DNA of 64,000 nt from Panorpa germanica (lineage: Eukaryota; Arthropoda; Insecta; Mecoptera; Panorpidae), in the NCBI GenBank assembly GCA_963678705.1, contig OY783206.1, forward strand, positions 9,373,807-9,437,806, read 5' to 3'. The notes beneath the pieces were generated by a model. It was given only the letters and a program-made list of their open reading frames with translations. It made no database searches and was not told the origin of the DNA. Made by a program: the position numbers and the translations under genes. Positions 1 to 12,057 of this stretch are shown here, in pieces (position 1 is the stretch's first letter; each line of letters starts with the position of its first letter).

Positions 1-1715
1 ATAAACGAGAAGTAGTAAAATATATAATACTACCGACGCATGGGCACCAACTACATTAAAACACGTAGAAATGTGACAAGATTAAAATATTAAATTAAAA
101 CGAAAATTAAATATTGAAACAGTGAGTGGGAATAAAGCTTTATGTATTATAGAAGCCTACAAAAGCACACCTGCATTCAATAACGAAAGAACAACGACAA
201 AACTAAGAACTATATTTTATTGTCCACTTAAACATCTCTTTTGTTACACTATTCAGATTTTTTATACTACATGATTAACCAATTGTCACTGGTAAGAATT
301 TAAGATATAAGAGGTTAGTGAATTATTGACTAGTATTTTGAGCTAAAGCAAGTGGGAAACATGCTGTGATATGTATACCTATACATATGTTTCAATGATA
401 TTTCCTGGTTAATAAATATAGAACACAAGTCACCTGAGGATGCTGATTTATGTATTTCACAGACAAGAGATCAAATTAAACTTTTCCATATACACACGGA
501 TTTATTTGGCAGTTTATAAGCAATAGCTGCTTTCTAGTGTTTCTCTTGGCTTTGTTTGGTAGAGTAAAATTTATTAAATAAATATCTATAAAAGTTTTAT
601 GGTTAGAAACGTCATTTGGTGACGCTGATTGTCAAATAAAAGGTTCGTTCAAAGTGTAAAGTTGTTTTAAAACCGTATAATATTACTAATAAAGTCAATA
701 CTTGTAGAATTTACGAGTATTGCAGTTTGTAAGTAGCTATATTACGGTCAAAAGTGACAGACATATAAAATAGAAAAACAAACATGCTTTGAGAATATTG
801 TAACTTCTTTATTTACTAGTGGACAGTCGATAAAAACGACAGAACATTGCAAGTTTAATATATTAATAAAAACATTACCTTAAACAATGGTTTAGTTTAG
901 ATACACACACACAGAGATGCACACTAATTACGTATGGAATTAAAAATTAAATACTTTCAGCTTGTGAAACTGGAAAGAAATGAATTCGATTTTCGAAACA
1001 CGCGCGAATTCTAACAACGGTTGTGTCAAAATTTCAAGCCAATCGACCGACTCCTTTTCGAGTTTTGCAAACGCAAACGCTGAATTTTTATATATAAAGA
1101 TATTCGTCATAATTTATATTAAATAAAGTATATTATACTGGCGAATGAGACATAATTTCACAAGCTGAAACTTGTATTTAAGGTTATAACTAAATTAGTA
1201 TCACTAAATGTTTTTTCACATTCACATATAACCTACAAAATGCTACTGCAATATTATAATGCGTATAACTATACATTTATTATGTCATTTAATTATAAAT
1301 CATTAATTGATGTTGCAAATATATTTTTAAGAACGTGACCAGTCGGTGTAAAACTAACGTAGAAACTAACGAGTATACGGCTTGCTGCTTTCACCAAACG
1401 CACTTCACTGATCAAGACTTGTCGAAACTTGTTCAAATAAACATAATGAAACAAACAGCTGCATGCAATAAAGTTGGATAATAACAATCATGTTTACGTT
1501 AAGATTGAAAGTGATTATGACCATTTTTTAATTTATTGAGGTAATTTGCAGAGTACAAAAAAGATATATAAGACTGTTTGGTCAAACATCATCTACTATA
1601 TTTATAGCTGTGTCGAGCAACACTAAGTTTTGATATAAATATGGTAAGCTAGAAAAAATCAAATCGATTAATTATTATTAAATACTACTAGAGCAAAATC
1701 GCAGGGCCACCAGAC
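1..1715. other. AT-rich DNA without recognisable gene
   Basis: I see no coding pattern, splice-bounded exon or clear repeat here. A short block near 1000-1085 (fragment 'aaaatttcaagccaatcg') resembles the generic tails of many arthropod retroposons, but I cannot assign it to a family. The short open frames present have no recognisable motif and are what AT-rich DNA gives by chance. Confidence 0.5.
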
Positions 1716-1717
1716 CA

Positions 1718-2113
1718 TCACTTATTTTCTGATGAACAAAATGTGTAAGATTCAGTAGTGTTAGTATGTACAATGATCGTATGCCTACCTACTAGCTTGA
1801 CCTGGCGGCCATTTTCCAGGCGTCAGGTGTCATCTCACTTAAATTCTGATGGCTGATTTTTACGTATATGTATATCGTTAAAAATCTGTCATCGATACTC
1901 CTAGACACGTCCCGTCGGCACTATTACCTTGCAGACGCTTTAAAACTGACAAAAAATTACTTAAACTCACTTATAGTCTGATGGTCCATTTTTATATATG
2001 TTAGCAAGACAACTATTTTAAAACGTTTTAAAAGAGGACAGAATTTTAATTCCGCTATTAGTAGGAGCGAGAGGGTATTATCCGAGCGCATGAGAATGAG
2101 TGAGACAGATATG
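1718..2113. repeat. Rearranged copy of the foldback (49 kb) family
   Basis: Positions 1718-1835 match the left arm of the foldback element at 49009-49297 almost base for base (starting 'tattttctgatgaac', ending at a gcggccattttcc block). Positions about 2059-2113 match that element's central part (gtaggagcgagagg) in the opposite orientation. The sequence between them is unique, so this is a longer or rearranged relative with its right arm missing. No target duplication is visible. Confidence 0.65.
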
Positions 2114-2879
2114 AGTGTTATATTGACCTCTCAATAATCAAGTTTTTATTAATTTTCACGATGCTACCCCTTCGCCTTGATTAACAATAAAGTTATGTCT
2201 GAAATCGATGAATGTTTAACGTGTTCCGAGCATGCGGAAGCTGATACAAAGCTTGATACAAAAATTAAAAATATTAGCATTTATATCAACAAAATTTTTA
2301 AAAATGCCGCATTTATTATATGCCAATACGTTTGTCCAAAGTGATATTCCATTTGTTCAATACGAATTTTTTTTATAGTAGCTAAAATTTATAGAAATTA
2401 TAACTAGATAGAATCCCAACTCATTTTAAGAGAATGTATATTATTGAAATATAAAATATTTGGAACAGCGCATACAACGTTTTTAGTGCTTTTAAAACAT
2501 ATCCAGTTTATTATAAACTACAACATTTTCATAAACAAATATTTAAATGGCTTTTCATGTTTCGTTTCATTTATTTTAACAAATTATTGAATGTATAATA
2601 TTACTAAAGTTGTAAAAACATATTTATATTTCTCATGCATGTTTTGGATTATTTTAAAAAGCTCCCGCTAATGACTACATCCATTAGACACCTGAGAGCT
2701 TTTTACGAGCTTATAAATAATGTGCACATGTAACAATTTCATTTATTTTGAATATCCTAAAGCCCCTAGAAATATAACAATGAAAACTACAAAATGTCGA
2801 CTCATCATTAGGAGTTAGTTTGAGCAACTAGTAGGAGTTATTTTATTTTATATTATTTAGATATTTTATGCAAAGAAAT

Positions 2880-3183
2880 GCGATGATAAATGTTTCATTT
2901 TTATATTAATAAATTAGTTAAGAACTGCTGTAATACTTTAAAATTTCATTTCAACGACAAGATCATATTCGCCTGAAGTTAATTTATTTTAATTTGGTTT
3001 ATTATGTTTATATCAGTAATAAAGGAATTCGAGTACTTTTTAAATTTTTTCTAGATTGTCTGAAAGCATGTCCTTTAATTCACCACTGATGTTGTGTTTT
3101 GTGCGTTGAGTTTGATATTGTGGGCAGGTTATTAGTAGATGATGGACTGTTATTTGTGTCTGACTGTTGCTGCACTGCAGGTT
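2880..3183 (-). mobile_element. 3' end of a LINE (I/jockey-like), minus strand
   Basis: On the minus strand codons 3183-3040 read as the extreme C-terminus of a non-LTR retrotransposon ORF2: a cysteine, then Q-I-T-V-HHLL-x3-CP-x-Y-x3-R, the Cys/His motif that follows RNase H in I/jockey-type elements. The frame closes at 3040-3042 and is followed by an AT-rich 3' UTR to about 2880. Everything upstream of the motif is missing, so this is a severely 5'-truncated copy. Motif assignment is from family knowledge; the precise family is unknown. Confidence 0.65.
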
Positions 3184-3617
3184 AAATATTATCGAAAAAG
3201 ACATGTTTTTTTATGATTAATTCGTTTTATTTATGTAACTATAAACGCGAATCATCTAGCTTCTAGAAATCTAGATTTTAAGCTTTCTTCCATTGACTTT
3301 TAATGATTTTGGTAGAGCAAAAACATGTTTTAAAAATGAATTCTAATTCAATTCCAATTTTTAAATGCCTGATAATATTAATTGGTTAATTCATTAGACA
3401 AACTAGCCAAATGTTTCAATCTTGTTATGATGATACTCTCTCAAAAAAAATGTATTAATCTATTTTCAAATTTGGTACCTAATTTACAAATCTAATAAAA
3501 AAAATTCCATATTTTTTTTTTTTAAAAGTTGCCAAAGTAGATAATTTTTATATGTAGCCACAGACTCAGATAGATGTAGTCACTTAAACTTTACCTGTGT
3601 TATAAAGGATTTCAAAT

Positions 3618-4182
3618 AAAAAAAAAAAAATGAAATGAAAAATTGGCAAAACAAGTGGGATAATTCTGATAAAGGTAGAGAATTTTATAAAATACAACGA
3701 ATGGGCAAGTGCAAGACAAGTGGGATAATTCTGATAAAGGTAAAGAATTTTATAAAATACAACCAATACTGAAACGTAAGCCATGGTTTGCCAAACTAAC
3801 ATGGCCAAGAAGATTAATAACAATGACCTCAAGACTAAGAATGAATCATACTGGAGCTCCGAAACATCTAGCAAGAAACAAAATCATTCCAAACTCTAAA
3901 TGCGAATGTGGTGAAGAGGAGGCAGATCCTGACCACATTCTGTGGCAATGTAAAAATACAGCAATGGCAAGAAATGGACTCCAAATGGCGGTGCTACAGA
4001 CTTCGCAGACGCTTCCTGTTAACACCGCCTTTTTGATTGAGAAACCGAAATTTATAACTGCAGTAGCCATGAATAGATCATTCTTGTTGTCTGGATATAA
4101 CTTATAAGAAGAAGCAGAACAATATTAGGGGCGATAAAAGGCTACGTGCCTAGGAAGCCCGAGAAACTATATTAAAAAAAAA
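3618..4182 (+). mobile_element. 5'-truncated LINE insertion with target-site duplication
   Basis: This is a non-LTR retrotransposon 3' end bounded by a direct repeat, aaaggatttcaaat, at 3604-3617 and 4183-4196, with an A-run (4174-4185) at the 3' side. That is the signature of target-primed reverse transcription with 5' truncation. The 5' end starts with an A-run and a 65-bp tandem duplication (copies near 3651-3702 and 3716-3767). Because 65 is not a multiple of three, only the second copy is in frame with the coding tail. The 3' UTR ends in a 'cctaggaagcccg' block that also closes the LINE fragment at 39 kb, so both probably belong to one family. Confidence 0.85.
3709..4107 (+). pseudogene. 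LINE ORF2 C-terminal fragment (Cys/His motif)
   Basis: The 132-codon frame is the C-terminal end of a LINE ORF2 protein, downstream of where RNase H would lie. Residues about 60-80 carry C-x-C-G-x6-DPDHILWQC, the terminal Cys/His motif typical of jockey/I/R1-group elements, preceded by a basic L-x-R-x-H-x-G-x3-HL stretch. The reverse transcriptase and RNase H domains are absent, so the fragment cannot encode an active enzyme. The ATG is only the first in the surviving frame; the true ORF2 start was lost on 5' truncation. Confidence 0.8.
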
Positions 4183-4196
4183 AAAGGATTTCAAAT

Positions 4197-7048
4197 GAAG
4201 GCCAGCACGATCGTATAAATGCGATATTTAAGAAACCGTCTAACACATTAGCACCGTAAATGAAAGCTGACGCAACCACATGAACCAGAACATTTTTTCA
4301 AAGAACTAATTATTTAAATTAAGTTAAAAGCGATTTTATAATAGAAAAGAAAACATAGAGTACGCTTTTTTACCATAAATGATTGGGTTATAACGCGGCT
4401 TAGAAAGACCGGTTGCAAACACAATATACCACTTATTGTAACAAACTACATATGAATCATAAGCGCACTTGTATATTATCCTCATGCATCAATCAAGGAA
4501 ACAACCCTTGGTAAATTGTGCCTTGCAACTAAAATTACACCACAAAATATACCGAAAGACCCTTACTGGAAAATATAAACTTTTTATTTACTAACTTTGA
4601 CATAACACTTGGGGTTGAATTGGAGGTGCGGTTGCCATCGCAGTTGGTCTTGTTTTTATTATTGACTTTCCATCAAGTCTAAACCTGTAATTTCTTTTCG
4701 TACTTTCAAGTTAACCATTAGACTGTCAGTTACTGTTTCACTACTCAACGCTTGAACGTTACGTTAACTTTAACGTTAGCGTTAACGTTTGCTGCAGCTA
4801 TAGAGAACAGAACGTGTTTTGAATGAAACATCACGGATTTACAAAATAATGAGAAGCAAACATATAATTTAGACTTGTAATTTGTCTACGTAAGCATCAA
4901 TTATTCAAGTTATTTGTTTTGTTAATGAGATACACATTCTGTTGGTGATTGCTTAAGAGTTAACGTGACAATTAAATTATATATATTAAACACAAACGTA
5001 TATTATGATAGATGGCAGCACGAAGTGCGGCACCAACCCCAACTGAACCGAACACCCTTGCCAGACGCATTTATATGTTTATCTAAAGTCACATCGTATT
5101 TCATATTCTTTGTTGGAACAAAATATTATATTAAAGCTGACATATTATTAATTTTGTAAATGGTGCTATGCTATGTTATGCTACATATAATGTATTTCTG
5201 TTATTTGTTTTGTATATTGCAAGAGTAGAAGTAGTATTAGTAGGCGCTGTCAGATTTCTAACCAAGAAGTAATATTATATTTCTTGAGTTGATAATCATA
5301 TACCTTAGTCATTGGCAGGTTGATTATGTTTCAGGGGATAAAAAGTAGACAATGTTTTTTGGTGTGTGGAGGAGGTGCAAGTTCAATATTACACCAGTAA
5401 GCTTAGGAGCAAATGTCGGAAACAGTCCAATCTTAAAGACATGATACATAAACATGATAAACAACAACTGACAAGCGCAAATGTTCACAAAAAACAAAAC
5501 TGCGTGTTCAAATCAAACAGAGTAAAAAACAAAAACAAACGTGTTTTCCTTCGATCTTACCTACTCCAAATGGGAATGTGTTTTGTTTACAAAAACAGCA
5601 ACAAAAGACAAAACTGTTTTAAGAACTGTCTCTTCGGTGTAAACATTGGTGTTTTTGTTCAGAAACACAAATATTTGTTCTTGTTTTATTGAACTGGTGT
5701 GAAACCGGCATTAAGCTCAGATTAAGGCTTAGATGAAAATATTTTAATAAATCTTTGTCTTTCCTTTATTGTAAACCTTTATTGCATATGCTTGACATAC
5801 AAACAGCGATGAATCTCATTCTCAAAATACAGTTACATATATTTTAAGTTTAGTAAACATAAAAAGGTTTACTTTTATTCTTAATATAATACTCTTTGAT
5901 ATAAATTTGCGTTTTCTGCCGGAAATTAAACTGTTTATGTAAGATTAAATAGTGTTACATAATAAACTAGTAAATTTTAACAAATTTCTTTAGCTTCTAC
6001 ACCGCGAAATCAATCTATGTCTTCCAAGGTGCCCTCTTCACAAAGTGCCTGAGACGCGCATTGTGCATCATCCATGTTCTGTATTTACCGAGCATATTAT
6101 ATTTATGTAATTTATACATAAACAGATTAATAATATGTAAAAAGACTGGACTTTTAACTACACTAAAACTAGATCTAGATGCCGTATCTAGCTATGCCTA
6201 GTATCGTAAATGCCAGCAATGAGTTTTAGACTACTTAAAACAATAAGGAAAAGAATAAGATGAAACTATTACAAATTTAACAACAAGACGTTTCAGACGT
6301 GTTCATATTCTAGAACTGCAGCAACTACCCTACTACTTGTACATTAAGGTTCTCTTAACATTAACATCTGTTACACCATCCAACTAAGTAATACATACAT
6401 AAATTATCGAATTACAAATTACACTCTTGTTAAATTGTAATGAACATAGTTCTCTCTACACAGAGATAGATTGCCAACCATCCATCTTTTGGGGTTGTCC
6501 ACTTATCATTACTGGACTTGGAACCACTACAGTGTTCAGTTCACACAGTGTTTATCCGTGTTGGGTTGTTTCTCATCAATGTTGTATCAGACACAACTTC
6601 CTGGAGTACTTAACGTGGTGCTTCACGAAGGACACACTAAGTATACCTACTTATTATAAAGTTATAAACTTGTCCTTGCTTCCTAAACTATACTAAGTGT
6701 ATATACAACAAGATCTTGCTGTGGTATTAAACTAACCTGTTTGATGGTGAGCTGATGAAAATTATATGCCAGGAGATTGGACCCTGTTCAGATTACTGTT
6801 AATATTATAATCAATAAGTTTAATTGAATATTAATGAAGTTTTAGCAGAGAGGTTACTCATGACTGAAATTCAGTACACTGTACTCTGAAAAGTTAAATA
6901 AAAACATGTGTTCAATTTTAAAAAAAATCTTCCAGCCGACCCTGTCTGTACATGGGCATATGCTCAGAGTGTTAGAAGTCTGACGAAAGCACAAAAATAG
7001 AATAAGTCAAATTTGAAATGACCGTTTAAAATCTTCCACGAGAAATCA
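4197..7048. other. Intergenic stretch, no gene seen
   Basis: AT-rich DNA with no recognisable coding sequence. At 4740-4790 overlapping AACGTT and GTTAAC hexamers form a small palindromic cluster. At 5366-5700 an A/C-rich stretch with internal inverted repeats (around 'caaaaacaaacgtgtttt') gives a 108-codon frame with strongly skewed composition (K, N, Q, F) and no motif. I regard it as repeat-derived rather than a gene. Confidence 0.45.
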
Positions 7049-7960
7049 TTTGTATCTAGTCACAATTAGCTTTCGCCAAAATCAATTGTGTCTAGTCATA
7101 ATTATATTCAACGGTAAACCATTCCGCAAAAAAAAATTCACCTCAAATCTGATGTTACTCCTTTTTATTGTTAAACCATCCCGTAAGCAATAAATTGTAT
7201 CTATTCACAATTATCTCTCGTCAAAAGAAATTGTATCTAGTCACAATTATGTTCAACGGTAAATCTTTCTGCAAAAAACCAATTGCACGCCAAATCTGAT
7301 ATTATCCTTATTTTAATTTTTTAACCTTACCCGTGATAAGTAAATTGTATTTAGTCACAATAACCTTTCGTAGAATGCAATTATATCTAGTCACAAATGT
7401 CTTCAACGATAGACCTTTCCGCAAAGATCTGATATTATTCTTTTTTTACTTTTTAATACTGCTATGAGACATAAATTGTATCTAGTCACAATTGCATTTC
7501 AACGAAATTAATTGTTTTTAGTCAATATTGTCTTTAACGGTAATTCCTTCCGCAAAAAGAAATGGCACGCCAAATCTAATATTACTCCTTTTTTGTTTTT
7601 TAATCGTCCCGAAAGAAATAAATTATAGACGGTACAGTGTTGACACTTGATGTCAAATAATTGTGTCTTCGGGTTCGATCCCCAGTTCAGAGCTATATTA
7701 TCTGGGTTTTGTTATTGTTAAAGTTTAATTGATGATGCTCACAAATATCATAAACTTAGTAGGCAGTGTTGTAGTTCACATATACGAATCCACGACAACA
7801 TAAAAACTACCAACAATAGTAGGAGGTCGTCGTTAAATAAATTAATAAAAAAAATGTATCTATTTACAACTGATTTTCGCTGAACTCAATTCTGTCTAGT
7901 CACAAATGCCTTTCAGAAAAACAAATGTATCTAGTCGCAATTGCCTTCAACGGTATTCCA
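7049..7960. repeat. Tandem array, unit about 131-150 bp, broken by a SINE
   Basis: Five diverged units begin near 7050, 7195, 7345, 7476 and 7623, each opening with 'ttgtatctagtcacaatt'. Each then carries a second 'tctagtcacaat' block, 'ttcaacggtaa', 'ttccgcaaaaa' and 'gccaaatctgatattact'. Spacings are 145, 150, 131 and 147 bp. The last unit is split at about 7624 by a SINE and resumes near 7855. A lone half unit recurs at 22560-22640. Function unknown; it looks like a small satellite or the tandem core of a larger element. Confidence 0.8.
7625..7853 (+). mobile_element. tRNA-derived SINE, copy 1
   Basis: The insertion interrupts the tandem array. Near its 5' end it carries a pol III B-box-like block (gggttcgatcccc, about 7669-7681) preceded by a diverged tRNA-like head. 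It then has a 'ctgggttttgttattgtt' body and ends in an A-rich tail (aataaaaaaaa). Head and body align with the copy at 30621-30744. A 9-bp word (aaataaatt) occurs at 7616-7624 and again at 7835-7843, but the second lies before the A-tail, so the target duplication is uncertain. Confidence 0.65.
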
Positions 7961-8770
7961 TATGAGCATTGGTTACATTATATGGCCTTGTGTACGCCTC
8001 TGTCTATGATTAATTTTCTATAATATTATGTTTACAGGTAAGCTAGCAAAATACACATTTCCCGGTACATATAATAAACTATAATAAATTGAATTTTCAT
8101 TAATTTTGTGCATTGATTCTATTTCTGAATATCTAATTACATGTTATTGTTTTAAAAATCATTAACAAAATTAATTAACTTTAATATATCATTTCAATTA
8201 TGTCAAAATGAAGCCATAAAGTTTTATTAAACAAATTTTAATAAACATGCAGGATACGAGGCTGGTGGTAGTGGTAACACAATATATGATATTTAATTAA
8301 TATCAACCTAATTAAATCAATAAATACAAATTATTTCAATTTAATGGTATTATCTATTTACGTATCACCACATATTTAAATCAAATGTGTAATCTCTTTA
8401 TAAATAATGTATGTATTATAAAATTAAAAAGTCAATCAATAATTTTGACGTCATATTAGCCAGGTGTATAGAGTATATAATAAAATCTGCTTTGCTTTTA
8501 TAAAATTACATTTGCATAAATAATTTTTAGATTGAAAAAATAAGTTTCTATTTTCTTTTTATTTTTTCATATTATTTTATTTTAACATTTATCATTATTA
8601 AATATTTTATATTCTTCTCATTTTTTCCTTTTTTTTTGTTATTCAAATTTTTCTATTGTTCATTACACCTTTGCTTTGGCTGTAAGGTTTCACTTGACAC
8701 TCATCTCCCACGTTTTGGTATCATTATTATATTTTTAAAACTTCATTATATTTATATTTATATATGTATA
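7961..8770. other. AT-rich intergenic DNA, nothing recognised
   Basis: Low-complexity AT-rich sequence with long T runs near 8540-8640. No open frame of useful length, no repeat matching the rest of the window and no RNA gene is visible. Confidence 0.45.
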
Positions 8771-9124
8771 CTAGCTGTCCCGGCCACGCGTTGCTGTGAC
8801 TAACGTTTTTGTCATATTACATTACATAGCGCCATCTATTGAATATTTACTCAATCTAGTCAACAGATTTCGATTTACTCAACAGAATATTTACTCAATC
8901 TAGTCAACAGATGTCGCCATCATCGTCGCCCGATGTCATATGTCATATACAGATAATTAATAGACAAATAATTAGCAATAAGATAAATAAATTGAGATGT
9001 AAGCTATCCTATCTTTCAAGTTGGGTCAAACTGCACACGGTGTACAAATTTCATTAAAATCGGTTAAGTAGTTTAATAGTCCATAGCGGACAACACAGTG
9101 ACACGTAATTTATATATATTAAGA
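8771..9124 (-). mobile_element. Helitron-like non-autonomous element, copy 1 (354 bp)
   Basis: Read on the minus strand the element starts TCTTAATATATATAAATT and ends ...GCCGGGACAGCTAG, inserted between A and T: TC at the 5' end, CTAG at the 3' end, no terminal inverted repeats and no target duplication. Two bases before CTAG lies a hairpin with an 8-bp stem (gtcacagc/gccgggac, one mismatch and one wobble) and an 8-base loop (aacgcgtg), the Helitron 3' hallmark. An internal duplication repeats 'atttactcaatctagtcaac' 40 bp apart. It has no coding capacity. The copy at 30942-31295 has the same length and differs at two positions by eye. Confidence 0.8.
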
Positions 9125-9271
9125 TATAAAACATAAAGTATAAACAAGAACAAATCATTATTAATTAAATCAAAATTATTATTAATTAAATTTATTGCAA
9201 CTAGTCTTTAAATATTTTGTTTATATTTGATCATTGTAAATTTATTTAAACATAACTTTAATTTTATTTAT

Positions 9272-9285
9272 GTTACTATGGCAAC
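9272..9285. promoter_or_regulatory. Candidate RFX X-box
   Basis: GTTACTATGGCAAC fits the X-box consensus GYTNYY-N(1-3)-RRNRAC at every position with a 2-base spacer. It sits 47 bp upstream of the ATG of the candidate micro-gene at 9332. RFX factors use such sites close to the starts of ciliary genes in animals. The consensus is loose enough that several chance matches are expected in 64 kb, so this is a lead only. Confidence 0.3.
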
Positions 9286-9331
9286 AACGCATCAATATTT
9301 TGTTTATATTTAAACACGTGCACCGAGAGCA

Positions 9332-9628
9332 ATGACCGGTAAGTTATGTCAACTTCTATTAATTATTGCGCAATGTTTCTTTTTACAAAAAAATTATTGT
9401 AATGTGTTAGAGCAGTGCATAGTTTTATTTAATATTTTTATATGTAAAAGAAAGAGACAGCAATATTATTATAAAAATATTTATGAAGTAAATAATTGAA
9501 TTTAATTTTAGTATTATGTCGGTGGATGTGTTACAGATAAAGACGAGATTGAGACAGTTCGACTGCCTAATGATTGTCAGATGAAGGAAAGAGATGAATA
9601 TAGTTTCCAGATCAATTTAACAATCTGA
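9332..9628 (+). CDS. Candidate two-exon micro-gene (32 codons), function unknown
   Basis: A possible spliced frame joins 9332-9338 (ATG ACC G) to 9537-9628. The donor is CCG|GTAAGT and the acceptor TGTTACAG|AT, both near consensus, and the join keeps frame to a TGA at 9626-9628. The product would be a 32-residue acidic, hydrophilic peptide beginning MTDKDEIETVRLPND and ending FQINLTI. Exon 2 is less AT-rich than its surroundings. No domain is recognisable and no signal peptide is present. It could be a real small gene, the 5' end of a longer gene whose later splice I cannot see, or chance. An X-box-like site lies just upstream. Confidence 0.25.
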
Positions 9629-11698
9629 AAAAATTAAATGCATAAAAAACGAAATAATCACCCTATTTTAAATATTTGAATATTTTTACCGTTTATATTC
9701 AAAATATAAAGTACATTTATACTTATACATATAAACATAAAATCTCAACCTTTTAAATATATTCATACTTTTTTCTCTCACTAATGAGATTTTTATTATA
9801 ATTATCCCCGGATGTCACCTGGAAGCTGCTAAATTATAAAGCTAATTATAAAAAGTTAATTTGATATTTATATAGTTTTTCTTTTTATATTTTTTAAAGT
9901 ATTTTAAGTCCATTTAAAATTACTGTTAGTTTTAAAAACATACCACAAAAACTTTTTGAAAATCCTTTACTAAGAAACTTTAAATTATATGTAATTACTT
10001 AATTAATTAATGTTAAGACATAAACAAAAAACGAAACGTCAACCTTTATTAGCACTGGGTACAATGAAAGTGAACGATGAAAAGAATTTAAGAAAATAAC
10101 ATTAAGGTAATTTGGGTAAGGAAGGACATTACATTCATAAACGTCCACATAAAAATTGAAACTGCAAAGGTCAAGGAGATATATGTATATATACCATATC
10201 TACATAGAAAACAACAATCTCTCGTGTAAGCACGGGTATCTTGGATACCGACGGCATACGAATAATAACACAAAAGACACTGCAGAAAAAACAAATGCAA
10301 GTAATGTAGAAAATATTTACACTTACATTAACTTGACGTGGCTCTAGGAGGCGAAAGGCTTTGTAAATTAAAAGAATCATTTAATTTACGCACAAATTTA
10401 ATAAAAACGATTTAAAAATTAAAAAACACTTGTCATAAGTACATTCAATTCAACCACAAACATAACCCCAAATTCTGTAACACTTATTATTTGTTTAAAA
10501 ACTATCGCTGTACATATTAAAATACTTGTAATATTTATATAAATATATAATTACAAGCAAATTAAATAATAATTTAGTAAAATATATAAACCGAGTACAT
10601 CTTTTATCACAATCAACAAGTAGTAAAATTTCAATCAAAATTTGTATTTTTTTAATTCAAACCAAGTCAATTTATATATCAAATTAAACATACACTCGCA
10701 ACGAATACGATTATTATAATATAAATTAACACAAATAATTAATAACTAATTAATTAATATAAAAAGAATTCACTTCTAATAGAGCTGTCACTTGTGTTTA
10801 AACTTTATATAATACTGAGTAGACTGAGTTACCAGATGTGATATTGAAAGGTTCGTACGTAGTATTACATGGTAGTACACATAGTTGTTAAAAGATGGCG
10901 CAGTTATTGAAAACAATCAATGACAGATATTTTCTTTGAGTCTTTGCTTATTTTAAATTTATAGCAAAAAACTGAAATACGCAGTCTATTTAAAGATTAT
11001 TTTGTCTGTAGTGTGCGCTCAGACTAATTTAAGTCGCAGATGCAATATAGCGTTTTATGTTACAAGAAAGACATCGGAAGGATTTGTTTACCTGACTTAG
11101 TCCGGCAATATTACTACAAAGTAGCTAATCCTCTGGATCCAGGAAACTGAACTAGCAGTCTGGATGCTGTCACATTTCAGACGATGCGCTGGTGGTGTCG
11201 CATTAACATTCTGTATCCTCATTACTGCACATTGTGAGCTATCTGTTAGAATGTAATACTTTGATGTCTTCAAGAACCCTAATAAATAAAAAGTCCTGCT
11301 GCGAATTTACAATGAAATGATATTTTAACTAGCGTTAAGCTCCATCGTAGAGCACAGCGTATGTAATTTTTTTCTATTTTAGTATTTGTTTGAGTGCATC
11401 AACTTTCAACACTTATTAACATTTAAAACAATACATACATTTATAAACATTTACAATACATAATTTACAACTTATAGATACGAGTATGGGTACTTAAAGT
11501 AAAGAGATTAAATTAGTTTTATTGATAAGGTCAATAAGGTTTTTCATACTTTGTCTGTTTTCAAATATCTGCCCACATTTCTGAGACATATTACAGCCGT
11601 GTCTGTGCGACAAGTACCTTGAGCATCGATGAATAATAATACAGTAGCTTCATTTAAAATTTGTTGTTCACTTAGTCTTACTGCCTTAATTTGTGTTT
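9629..11698. other. Intergenic stretch, nothing recognised
   Basis: AT-rich DNA. Several short open frames overlap on both strands around 10090-10380 but none has a motif, splice context or supportive composition. No repeat shared with other parts of the window was found. Confidence 0.45.
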
Positions 11699-11706
11699 AA
11701 GGCATA

Positions 11707-12049
11707 GAACCCATTGAGGAATAATTCCGCGTTTTTTTTAATTCTGTATACTAACACTTATACACTGTTGATAAATTCATCTCAGTTTATACATAGTACT
11801 TCACTCGGCCAAGATTTTTATACTGTTGTATTTACTCGTATATATCATGTCATGTTAATGCATGTCTAAAGAGATGCGGCGACTGATGCATACTGCTCCA
11901 AAGAGATACGCCGACTATAGCATAGGGGTTTTGTAGAATTAATTCCGTAGTGCGTGTGTCCACATTCAACTACATGTTCTACAGATTTTTTTTCAACGTA
12001 GAATTAAAAGCGGAGTTTCTTCCGCGCGGAATTATTCCTCAGTGAGGTC
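11707..12049. mobile_element. hAT-like MITE (343 bp) with 8-bp target duplication
   Basis: The ends form an imperfect inverted repeat: left gaacccattgaggaataat, right (reverse complement) gacctcactgaggaataat, both continuing with 'tccgcg' and later 'ttaattct'. Immediately outside both ends is the perfect 8-bp direct repeat aaggcata (11699-11706 and 12050-12057), the duplication length made by hAT transposases. No coding sequence lies inside, so it is a non-autonomous MITE. The superfamily call rests on the 8-bp duplication only. Confidence 0.7.
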
Positions 12050-12057
12050 AAGGCATA

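Noticed and set aside
5366-5692. 108-codon frame
   Set aside because: Biased A/C-rich sequence with internal inverted repeats and no recognisable domain or splice context.
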